From Azospirillum sp. B21 (GTDB lineage: Bacteria > Pseudomonadota > Alphaproteobacteria > Azospirillales > Azospirillaceae), in contig NZ_VTTO01000010.1 in the NCBI RefSeq assembly GCF_008364825.1, positions 62,001 to 126,000 on the forward strand: a stretch of DNA of 64,000 bases, written 5' to 3'. Positions 11,601-23,600 of the stretch are shown here, piece by piece. Numbering within the stretch: position 1 is the first letter of the stretch; each line of letters opens with the position of its first letter. The position numbers and the translations under genes were made by a program. The notes under the pieces are model-generated. The model saw nothing but the letters and a program-made list of their open reading frames with translations. It did no database searches and was not told the DNA's origin.

Positions 11601-14600
11601 GCTGTTGGCGGGCGGCAGCAGCTTCAGCCCGCTCAGCTGCGCCGCGGTCAGGTCGACCGCGCCGGCGACGGGCGTCAGCGTGTTGCCGTTCGCATCGATC
11701 AGCACCGCACCGGCGGGAAGGCCGGACAGCACGATGGTCATCGTCTCCGACCCGTCGGTATCGACCAGGGACGCCTTCAGGTTCAGCGCGATTTCCGTGT
11801 CCTCGCTGCCGGAGGCATTGGCGACGATGACGGTGGGTGCGTCGGTCACCGGCGTGACATCGACATGGATGTTGGCGGTGGCGGTGGCGGTACTCTTGTT
11901 GGAGCTTTCCAGGCTGGTGGCGGTCAGCGTCAGGTCCATGCCGCCGGAATAGTTGCGCGGCGGCGTGACCGTCAGCCCGGACAGTTCCGACGGCTTCAGC
12001 GTCCAGGACCCGTCGCCGTTGTTGGAGCCCTTGTTCAGCACCGCGCCGTCCGGCAGGCCGGACAGGATGACCGCCATCGTTTCCGACCCGTCGGTATCCA
12101 TGAGGTTGGCCGACACGTTCAGGCCAATGGCCGTGTCCTCCGCCCCCGTGGTGTCGCGGACCGTAAGTTTCGGCGCGTCGGCAACGGCCTTGTAGGTGAC
12201 GTCATGGCTGCTGGTCCACGAGACCGATTCCGCCGTGCCGTCCTGGGACGTGGCCTCGACCTTCACGGTCGCCGTGCCGGAGTAGTTGGCCGGCGGGACC
12301 AGTTTCAGATCGGCGCGCGCAGCGGCGGACAGGCCGGTGAGGTCGTAGACGCCATTGCCGTCGTCGGTAAGGCCCGACAGGGTAAAGCCGGCCGGCACCG
12401 TCACCTTCAGGGAGGTGATCCGTTCGCCCGCGCCGATCAGGTCGGTAACCACCGCATCGATGGAAAGTGTAGCCGCCTGATCCTCCACGCCTGCTTCGAC
12501 GATCCTGAAGGAGATGTCGGGCTTGTCGCTGACCGGCGCCACGTTGACCGTCAGGGTTTCGGTCTTGGTCGCCCGGTCGGCGTTGCTGCTCTCGCGCGAG
12601 ACCGCCGTCACCGTCAGCTGGAAGGTGCCGCTGGCGTCGTCCGGAGGGGTGAATTTCAACCCGTTCAGATCGTCGGGGGTCAGCACCCAGCGGTTGTTAG
12701 TGGAATCGTGGTAGCCGGCGGACAGCTTGGCGCCGGCCGGCATCCCGCTGATGACGATGCTGACGAGGGTTTCGGAAAGGTCGGTGTCCGCCAGCGCGGC
12801 GGAGATGTTCAGCGCAATGTCCGTGTCCTCATTGCCCGGGTCAGCCTGCACGGTCAGCAGCGGATCGTCGGCAACGGCGGTTACGGTCACTGCCTGGGTC
12901 AGGTTCGTCTCGGTGTGGGCGTCGCCGGTGACCACCTTGATATTCAGCGTGAAGTCGGCATCGCTGTTGGGCGGCGGCGTCAGCTTCAGGCCGGCGAGCT
13001 TCGCCGGGTCGAGCGAGATGGTGCCGCCGACAACCGCCAGCTCCCTGCCGTCGGCGTCTTTCAGAACGGCGCCGTCGGGGATGCCCGACAACGTCACCGC
13101 CCGCAGGTCGGTTTGGCTCTGCAGCCCGGAATCGAGGTTCAGTGAGACGGCGGTATCCTCGGCCGTCGTAAGGTTCGGCAGCCGATTGCCGCCGGGATCT
13201 CCGGTGCCGCCGGTCGGAACCGGCGTGGTCCATTTCACATCGAAGGTATCGGTCACGCCGACATAGCGGTCGCCTTCGCTTTCGATGCTGTAGGGCTTGA
13301 CCGTCAGCGTCATTCTGGCCGTGTCGGTACCATCCGCCACGACATGGGTGATGCCGGTGGCGGTGGTGCTCTTGACGGTCAGCTTCAGCCCGCCGTGGGC
13401 CAGCGCGTCGGCATAGTCGTCGGGCGTCAGCGTCCAGGTGCCGTCGCCGTTGTCGCGGCCGTGGGACAGCACCGTGCCCTCCGGCACGCCGGAGATGGTG
13501 ACCGCCAGCTTTTCCGAACCATCCGTGTCCCGAAGATAGGCGTTCAGGTTCAGCACCAGGTCGGTCGGCACGGCGCCCGTCACCGTGTGGTCGTCGACGT
13601 GGTAGGCCTCGACCGCGTTGTTCGTCCCATGCGACACCGGCGCGTCGGCCACCGCGGTGATGGTGACGGTCGGGGTGTAGGTCTTGGTCAGGGAGTCGGT
13701 GCCGTCGACCACGGTCACCTTGACGGTGATGGTGAAATCGTCGGCCCGGTGCTCCGGCACGATCAGCCGCAGGTTGCCGAGCTTGGTCGGATCGACGGTC
13801 CAACCGCCGCCGGGGTTGGCGGTCAGCGCACCCGCGTCCGTGCTGGTCAGCGTCACCCAGGACGGCAGGCCGGAGATGACGATCGCGGAGATCTGCTCCG
13901 AATGGTCAAGGTCGCTGGTGAGCGCCGAGATGCTCAGCGGGATGCCGCCGACCGCATCCTCCAGCGCCTTGGCCTCGATTGCGACCTTCGGCTCGTCCAC
14001 CTTGGGGTCGACGGTGACGATCAGGTCGCGCGTCTCCTTCAGCGTTCCGCCGGAGGTCACGCCGTTGACTGTAATGATTGGCGCGCCGTTGCTGTCGGTG
14101 GTGATGACATCCACCTTCAACGAAACGGTGCCGGCGAAATCCTTCTTCGTGGTCAGGGTCAGCTCGTCGCAATAGGCGACATCCACCGACCAGCGGCCGT
14201 TGCCGAGATAGACCAGCCCGCTCTCGTGCCCCGTCGCCAGTGACAGCCAGGAGTCCGCCGGCAGGTTGCTGATGACCAGCGACAGGCGTTCCGACGTGTC
14301 GTTGTCGAGCATCACCAGATCGCCGAGACCCAGGTTGATCGCCGTGTCCTCGTTGCCCCGGGCGCTGAGCGCGCCGTTCGGTGTCACCGCATCGGCGACG
14401 CCCTGCACCTCGACATGGACGGTCACCGATGTCGCGTCCGCATGGGAACCGTTGGAGCGTTCCGTCGCCCGCGCGGTGAAGATCAGATCGAAGCCGGTGT
14501 TGGAATTCTCCGGCGGGGTGATGACCAAGCCGGTCAGCTGCTCCGGCCTGAGGGTTATCGACCCGTTGCTGATGACCAGCGTATCGCCAGCCGAGTTGCG

Positions 14601-17600
14601 GAGGCTGGCGCCGGCCGGGATGCCACTGATGTGTATGGTCAGCACCTCCGAACCGTCGCGGTCGGCCAGTGCGGCGACCACCGACAGCGGGATCTCCGTG
14701 TCCTCGCGCCCCACCGCGTCGGAGGCGGACAGCACGGGCTTATCGGCGACCGCGTTGACGGTCACCACAAGGGACACCGGCGCCGAGGTGGCGGTGGTGG
14801 TTCCCTCCACCGAGGTGGCGGTGATCTTCAGCGTCACCGCGCCGGAGTAGTTGGACGGCGGCGTGAAGGTCAGGTTGCTCAACTGGGCCGGCGTCAGCGT
14901 CCAGCTGCCGTCGGCGTTGTGGATGCCGGCGGACAGCTTCGCCCCTTCCGGAACGCCGGTGATGGTGATGTGGTCCAGCGTCTCCCCCGTCAGGTCGGAC
15001 AGCCGGGCGTCGATGGACAGCGCGATGGCGCTGTCCTCGTTGCCGCTGGCCGGCTGGGGGGTGACGATGGGAGCGTCGGCCACGCCGGTGACGGTGATCG
15101 TCAGGTTGGCCTTGGCCGAGTTGGCGGTGGAACTGTTCTCCCTCTCGCTGGAGGTGGCGACGACGCCCAGCGTGATGGTGCCGGAAAAGTCCTCCGGCGG
15201 GATCAGCCGCAGGCCCGCCAGCTGCGCCTGGGTCAGCGTCCAGGTGCTGCTGCCGTCCGACTGGGTGCTCGCCACCGTGCCCGCGCTGAGGCGCGCGCCA
15301 TCCGGCACGCCGCTGATCGTGATCAGGCTGATGGACTCCGACCCGTCGGCATCTTTCAGGGTCGGTTTGATGGTGAGAAGGACCGAGGTATCCTCAGCGG
15401 TCGAGGCCGGAGCGGCCGTGACTTTGGGAGCGTCGGCGACGGCATCCACGGTGATGGTGCCGGTCGCGGTCTGCACGCGGCTGCTCGCCGTGACGCCGCT
15501 GCCGTCGATCGTCCCGACCCTCAGCGTGTAGTTGAGGTCGGCATCGGAATCGGGATCGGTGACGATCTTCAATCCCTGGATCTTCCAGACCCCGGCGGCG
15601 GTGTCGTCGGCCTGCAATGCCGCGGTCGGGATCGTCCAGCTGTAATTGCCGCCGGTGGGGTCGTTGGGCGGCAGAAGCGCGCCGTTGAGGTAGAGCTTGG
15701 CGCCGCCGGCATCCAGTTGGTTCGACGGGATCAGCAGGGTGATGCTCTCCACCTTCTCCGGGCTGGCGGCATCGACGTCGCTCAGCGTGATGGTGGGGGC
15801 AAGGGCGATGCCGCCAGCCAAATCCTCGTTGCCGCGCGCGTCCAGCGTGGTGATCTGGAACGGGTCGGCGACCGGGGCGACCGTGATCGTCTGAACGGCG
15901 GTGGACGTGCCGCCGAAGGCGTCCGTTACCGTGAAGGTGAAGGTGTCCGTCCCGCTGAAATGGGCGTCGGGGGTGTAGGAGAAGCTGCCGTCGGCATTCA
16001 CCACCAGCGTGCCGTGCGTCAGGCGCACCGGCTGGCCATTGTCGCCCGGTCCCTTGTAGGTCAGCGTATCGTCGGTGCGGCCGTTGGCCGTGTCCTGGTC
16101 GGTCGCCCCCAAGGTGCCGGTGACGGCGGTGTCCTCGTTCGTCGAGGTGGTGGCCGCCGTTGCGGCCGGAGCATAGTTCAGTGCGGTGCGGACGCTGACC
16201 GGCTGGCCGTCGACGTAGAGTTCCAGCTTTTCGAAATCCGCCACCTTGATGCCGAGCGCGGACAGGGTGGCGGCGTTGGCGACGTCGGTATCGGTCATCG
16301 CGGCGGTCGGACTGGCCGCCGTCTCGATCCGGTCGCGCAGTGTGCGCAGGTCGGCCAGGATCGCGGGATTCGACAGCTGAGCCGTGGTCAACATGACCCG
16401 GAAGGTGTCGATGCCGGTATCGCCGTCCTGAAGTTCGGGACTGGTCGAGGTGCCGCCGTCGGTGCCGACGGTGAAGACCGACAGGTCGTCACCCGCCCCG
16501 CCCCACACGCTGTCGACGCCGGCCCCGCCGGTGATGGTGTCGTTGCCGGCGCCGCCGATCAGGATGTTGGCGACGCTGCTTCCGGTGATCACGTCATCGA
16601 AGGCCGAGCCGGTGACGTTCTCCAGGTTGCGGAGAACGTCGGCGCCGTCGCCCGTGCCGACACCGGTCGTCAGATTGGCATTCACCGGACCCGCGGAGGA
16701 AGCGTAGGTCACCGTGTCGTTGCCCTCGCCGCCGTCGATGGTGTCGTTGCCGGGGCCGCCGGCCAGCAGGTCGTCTTCGGTACCGCCGTCCAGGCTGTCG
16801 TCGCCCAGACCACCGAGCAGGGTATCCTTGCCGGCACCGCCGAAGATGGTGTCGTTGCCGGCGCCGCCCTCCAGGCTGTCGTCGCCCTTCGGGGTATTGG
16901 TGAAGCTGATGGTCAGCGTCTTGGCCGTGCTGTCGGCGGTGCTGGTGTTTTCCTGCTCCTTCGACGTGGAGACGACGGTGAGGGTGATGGAGTTGTTGGC
17001 GTCACCTTCCGTGGCGGTCAGCGTCAGACCGGACAGCTGGGCCTCTGTCAGGGTCCAGGTACCGTCGGCATTCCGGGTGCCGGCGCTGAGCGTTGCGCCG
17101 GTCGGTACGCCGGAGATCGTCACCTTGGAGATGGATTCCGACCCGTCGGTGTCCTTCAAGGCAGCGGTGATGGACAGCCCCGTGGTGAAGGTTCCGGAAC
17201 CGTCGCCATAGATGACGTCGTCGCCGCTGCCGCCCAGGATGGTGTCGTTGCCCGCACCGCCGGACAGCGTGTCGGCATTGTCGGTACCGGTCAGCATGCC
17301 GTTCTGGCCGACGGCCAGATCGTAGGTGACGGGCGTGACGGAGACCGTCGGCGTATCGGCAACCGCGACGACGGTGACGGCCAGCGTCTTCTGGACCGGA
17401 ACAGGGGAAATCTCCCGGTCAAGGGCCGTTGCGGTGACGGTCAGGATGAAATCGTCGCCGCTGTCCAGCTTCGGCTTGATCTTCAGGCCGGCCAACTGCT
17501 CCGCCGTCAGGGTGATCGAACCGTTGGTGACGGTCAGCGTGCCGTTCAGCGTGTTGGACAGGGTGGCGCCGCTGGGAATGCCGCTGATGACGATGCTCAA

Positions 17601-20600
17601 CGTTTCCGACCCATCCAGATCGGTCAGGGCGGAGGTGATGTCCAGCGCAATGGTCGTGTCTTCGTTGCCGCTCGCCGGGTTTACGTCCAGCGTCGGCGTA
17701 TCGGTGACGGGATTGACCGTCACGACCAGGTTTTCGGTCTTGGTCGCTTCCTGCGCGCTGCCGTCCTTGGAGACCGCGGTCACGCTGAGCGTGAAGTCCA
17801 CATCGCTGTTCGGCGGCGGCGTGACCGTCAGCCCGGCAAGCTGTTCCGGCGTCAGGGTGATCGAGCCGTTGGTGACCGTCAGCGTACCGTTCAGCGTGTT
17901 CGCGAGCGTGGCGTTGTTGGGGATACCGCTGATGCGGATGGTCAGCACCTCCGACCTGTCGGTGTCGGTCAGGGCCGGATTGATCGTCAGCGGGATGGCA
18001 TTGTCTTCGTTGCCGGTCGCAGCGCTGACGGTCAGCGTCGGCGTGTCCGACACCGGGTTCACCGTCACCACAAGCGGCTCGCTCTTGGTCGCCTCGACGG
18101 CGCTGCCGTCCGTGGCAATGGCGGTGACGGTGAGCGTGAAGTCACGGTCGCTGTTCAGCGGCGGCGTGATGGTCAGACCGGTCAGCTGGTCCTTGGTCAG
18201 CGTCCAGGTGCTGGTGCCGTCCGTCTGCGTGCTCGTCCTGGTGCCGGCGCTGAGCGTCGCGCCCGAAGGCACCCCGGCGATGGTGATGCTCAGCGTCTCG
18301 GACCCATCGGTATCCGTCAGGGCCGGGTTGATCGTCAGCGGGATGGCATTGTCTTCGTTGCCGGTCGCAGCGGCGACGGTCAGCGTCGGGGTGTCCGACA
18401 CCGGGTTCACCGTCACCACAAGCGGTTCGCTCTTGGTCGCCTCGACGGCACTGCCGTCCGTGGCAATGGCGGTGACGGTGAGCGTGAAGTCACGGTCGCT
18501 GTTCAGCGGCGGCGTGATGGTCAGACCGGTCAGCTGGTCCTTGGTCAGCGTCCAGGTGCTGGTGCCGTCCGTCTGCGTGCTCGTCCTGGTGCCGGCGCTG
18601 AGCGTCGCGCCCGAAGGCACCCCGGCGATGGTGATGCTCAGCGTCTCGGACCCATCGGTATCCGTCAGGGCCGGGTTGATCGTCAGCGGGATGGCATTGT
18701 CTTCGTTGCCGGTCGCAGCGGCGACGGTCAGCGTCGGGGTGTCCGACACCGGGTTCACCGTCACCACAAGCGGTTCGCTCTTGGTCGCCTCGACGGCACT
18801 GCCGTCCGTGGCAATGGCGGTGACGGTAAGCGTGAAGTCACGGTCGCTGTTCAGCGGCGGCGTGATGGTCAGGCCGGTCAGCTCGGCCGGAGTCAGAGTC
18901 CAGGTGCTGGTGCCGTCCGTCTGCGTGCTCGTCCTGGTGCCGGCGCTGAGCACTGCGCCCGAAGGCACCCCGGCGATGGTGATGCTCAGCGTCTCGGACC
19001 TGTCCGTATCCGTCAGGGCCGGGTTGATCGTCAGCGGAATGGCATTGTCTTCGTTGCCGGTCGCAGCGGCGACGGTCAGCGTCGGCGTGTCCGACACCGG
19101 GTTCACCGTCACCACAAGCGGTTCGCTCTTGGTCGCCTCGACGGCGCTGCCGTCCGTGGCAATGGCGGTGACGGTGAGCGTAAAGTCACGGTCGCTGTTC
19201 AGCGGCGGCGTGATGGTCAGACCGGTCAACTGGTCCTTGGTCAGCGTCCAGGTGCTGGTGCCGTCCGTCTGCGTGCTCGTCCTGGTGCCGGCGCTGAGGG
19301 TTGCGCCCGAAGGCACCCCGACGATGGTGATGCTCAGCGTCTCGGACCCGTCCGTATCCGTCAGGGCCGGGTTGATCGTCAGCGGGATGGCATTGTCTTC
19401 GTTGCCGGCCGCAGCGGCGACGGTCAGCGTCGGGGTGTCCGACACCGGGTTCACCGTCACCACAAGCGGTTCGCTCTTGGTCGCCTCGACGGCACTGCCG
19501 TCCGTGGCAATGGCGGTGACGGTGAGCGTGAAGTCACGGTCGCTGTTCAGCGGCGGCGTGATGGTCAGACCGGTCAGCTGGTCCTTGGTCAGCGTCCAGG
19601 TGCTGGTGCCGTCCGTCTGCGTGCTCGTCCTGGTGCCGGCGCTGAGCGTCGCGCCCGAAGGCACCCCGGCGATGGTGATGCTCAGCGTCTCGGACCCGTC
19701 CGTATCCGTCAGGGCCGGATTGATCGTCAGCGGAATGGCGCTGTCTTCATTGCCGGTGGCGGCCTGGACGGTCAGGGTCGGCGTATCGGTGACCGGATCG
19801 ACGGTGACGCGCAGCGTCTCGCTCTTGGTCGCCTCTGTCGCCGAGCCGTCCTTGGCGATGGCGGTAACGGTCAAGGTGAAATCGACGTCGCTGTTCAGCG
19901 GCGGCGTGATGGTCAGGCCGGTCAGCTGAGCCGAAGTCAGAGTCCAGGTGGTGGTGCCGTCCGGCTGGATGACGGACGTTCCGGCACTGAGCGTTGCGCC
20001 AGCCGGAACACCCGCGATGGTGATGCTCAGCGTCTCGGACCCGTCGGTGTCGGTCAGGGCCGGGTTGATGACCAGCGGAATGGCGCTGTCTTCGTTGCCG
20101 GTGACGTCCTGGACCGTCAGCGTCGGTTTGTCGGTTACGGCGTCGACGGTGACCCGCAGGGTTTGGGCGACCGAAACCGGGGCCGCGACGCCGTCCTTGG
20201 CGGTGGCGGTCACTGTCAGGTCGAAATCGACGTCGCTGTTCAGCGGCGGCGTGATCTTCAGCCCGGCCAGCTGCGCCGGCGTCAGGGTGATCGACCCGTT
20301 GCCGATGACCAGTGCGTCGCCAGCCCTGTTGGACAGGCTGGCGCCCGCCGGAATGCCGCTGATGGTGATCGTCAGCGTTTCCGACCCGTCCGTGTCCGTC
20401 AGGGACGGATTGATCGAGAGCGGGATGGCACTGTCTTCATCGCCGGTCGCAGCGCTGACGCTGAGGGTCGGCGTATCGGTCACCGGATCGACGGTGACGC
20501 GCAGAGTCTCGCTCTTGGTCGCCTCAGTCGCCGAGCCGTCCTTGGCGATGGCGGTGACGGTGAGCGTGAAATCGACATCGCTGTTCAGCGGCGGGGTGAT

Positions 20601-23600
20601 GGTCAGGCCGGCCAGCTGCGCCGGAGTCAGAGTCCAGGTGGTGGTGCCGTCCGGCTGGGTAACGGACGTTCCCGCGCTGAGCACTGCGCCCGAAGGAACA
20701 CCGGCGATGGTGACGCTCAGCGTCTCCGACCCGTCGGTGTCCGTCAGGGCCGGGTTGATCGTCAGCGGAATGGCGCTGTCTTCATTGCCCGTGACGGCCT
20801 GAACGGTCAGTGTCGGAGTGTCGGATACGGGATCGACGGTGACGCGCAAGGTCCGGCTCACCGGCACGGCGGCGGCGACACCGTCCTTGGCAATGGCGGT
20901 GACGGTCAGGGTGAAGTCGACATCGCTGTTCGACGGCGGCGTGACGGTCAGGCCGGTCAACTGTGCCGGAGTCAGAGTCCAGGTGGTGGTGCCGTCCGGC
21001 TGGGTAACGGAAGTGCCGGCGTTGAGCGTTGCGCCAGCCGGAACGCCGGCGATGGTGATGCTCAGCGCCTCGGACCCGTCCGTATCCGTCAGGGCCGGAT
21101 TGATCGTCAGCGGAATGGCGCTGTCTTCATTGCCGGTGGCGGCCTGAACGGTCAGGGTCGGCGTATCGGTGACCGGATCGACGGTGACGCGCAGAGTCTC
21201 GCTCTTGGTCGCCTCAGTCGCCGAGCCGTCCTTGGCGATGGCGGTGACGGTCAGGGTGAAGTCGACATCGCTGTTCGACGGCGGCGTGACGGTCAGGCCG
21301 GTCAGCTGGGCCGGAGTCAAAGTCCAGGTGGTGGTGCCGTCCGGCTGCGTGACGGAGATGCCGGCGCTGAGGGACGCCCCCGCCGGAACACCCGCAATGG
21401 TGATGCTCAGCGCCTCGGAGCCATCCAGATCCGTCAGAGCCGGATTGATCGTCAGCGGGATAGCAGTGTCTTCGTTTCCGGTGACGTCCTGAACCGTCAG
21501 CGTCGGAGTATCCGACACCGGGTTCACCGTCACCTGCAGCGCTTCGGTCCTGGTCGCCGCAACCGCCGCGCCGTCCTTTGCGGTGGCGGTCACCGTCAGG
21601 GTGAAATCGACATCGCTGTTCAGCGGCGGCGTGATCTTCAACCCGGCGAGCTGCTCCGGCGTCAGGGTGATGGAACCGCCGGTGACCGTCAGCACCCCGT
21701 TCAGATCATTGGCGAGGGTGGCGCCGGTCGGGATGCCGGCGATGGTGACGGTCAGCACCTCCGTGCCGTCGGTATCGGTCAGCGCCGGGCTGATCGACAG
21801 CGGGATCGCCGTGTCTTCATTGCCCGCCGCGGCCTGGACGGTCAGCGTCGGAGTGTCCGACACGGGGTTGACGGTCACCGACAGCGTCTCGCTGACCGAA
21901 ACCGGGGTGGCGACGCCGTCCTTTGCGGTGGCGGTCACCGTCAGGTCGAAATCGACATCACTGTTCAGCGGCGGCGTGATCTTCAGCCCGGCCAGCTGCG
22001 CCGGCGTCAGGGTGATCGATCCGTTGCCGATGACCAGCGCGTCGCCGGCGGTGTTGGACAGGCTCGCTCCGGCCGGAATGCCGCTGATGGTGATCGTCAG
22101 CGTTTCCGACCCGTCCAAATCCGTCAGGGCGGGGTTGATGACCAGCGGAATGCCGGTGTCTTCGTTGCCGGTCGCCGCGGTGACGCTCAGCGTCGGCGTG
22201 TCGGTGACCGGATTGACCGTGACCAGCAGCGGCGCGCTGGTGCTGGCGGGATCGGCTCCGCCATCCCGCGCGGTGGCGGTAACGGTCAGGGTGAAGTCGA
22301 CATCGCTGTTCAGCGGCGGCGTGATCTTCAGGCCGGCCAACTGGCCGGGCGCCAGCGTGATGGTGCCGTTGCTGATCGTCAGGGTATCGCCGGCCGTGTT
22401 GCGCAGGCTGGCGCCGACCGGGATGCCGCTGATGGTGATGCTCAGCGATTCCGAACCGTCCGTATCGGTCAGCGCCGGATCGATGACCAGCGGAATGCCG
22501 GTATCCTCGTTCCCGGTCGCGGCGGTGACGCTCAGCGTCGGCGTGTCGGACACCGGATTGACGGTGACGCGCAAGGGCGCGCTGGTGCTGACCGGCGTGG
22601 CGGATCCATCGGTGGCGGTGGCCGTGACGGTCAGGGTGAAGTCGGTATCGCTGTTGTTCGGCGGCGTGATCGACAGCCCGGCAAGTTGCGCCGGGGTCAG
22701 GGTCGCAGTGCCGTTCACCACCGCCAGCGCGCCGCCGGCATTGCGCAGCACCGCCCCGTCCGGAATGCCGGACAGGGTGATGGTCAGCGTCTCCGAACCG
22801 TCGGTGTCGGTCAGGGCCGGGCTGATCGTCAGCGGGATCGCCGTATCCTCGCTGCCGCTCGCCGTCTGGACGGCCAAGGTCGGCATGTCGGAGACCGGGT
22901 TGACCGTGACCAGCAGCGGAGCGCTGGTGCCGGCCGGAGCCGCGGAGCCGTCGGTGCTGGTCGCCGTCACCGTCAGGGTGAAGTCGGCGTCGCTGTTCAG
23001 CGGCGGGGTGATCGCCAATCCGACGAGCTGGCCTGGCGCCAGAGTGATGGAACCGTTGGCGATCGTCAGCGTCTCGCCGGCCGCGTTGGTCAGGATCGCG
23101 CCGGTCGGAATGCCGCTGATGGTGACGCTCAGCGTCTCCGACCCATCGGTGTCGGTCAGGGCCGGGCTGATCGTCAGCGGAATCGCCGTGTCTTCAGCCC
23201 CCGTGGTGGCGGCGACGCCCAGCGTCGGGGTGTCGGACACCGGATTGACGGTGACCGGCAGGGTGGCAGTGACGCTGGTCGGGGCCGCGGTGCCGTCGGT
23301 GCTGGTCGCCGTGACGGTCAGGGTGAAGCTGTCGCCGCTGTTCGGCGGTGGTGTCAGGGTCAGGCCTGGAACCTGCGAGGAGGTCAGCAGGATGGTGCCG
23401 TTCACCACCGTCAGGATGGTGCCGGAGGCGTCGCGCAGGACCGCTCCGTCCGGAATGCCGGACAGGGTGACGCTCAGCACCTCCGTCCCGCCGGTGTCGG
23501 TCAGGGCGGCATCGATGTTCAGGGCGATGGCCGTGTCTTCGTCGCCGGACACACCGTTCACCGTCAGGTTCGGCGTGTCGGACACCGGGGCCGGAGTCCC

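Noticed and set aside
8733..13145. A second long plus-strand frame (1470 codons) opposite the adhesin C-terminal half, and others at 9607-11421, 17326-19929 and 21583-23913
   Set aside because: Same reason: antisense shadows of repeat DNA, with low-complexity products and no ribosome sites or neighbours of matching function.
18061..19800. Regular repeat array considered as a CRISPR-like array
   Set aside because: The 348-base units are coding, contiguous and without unique spacers.
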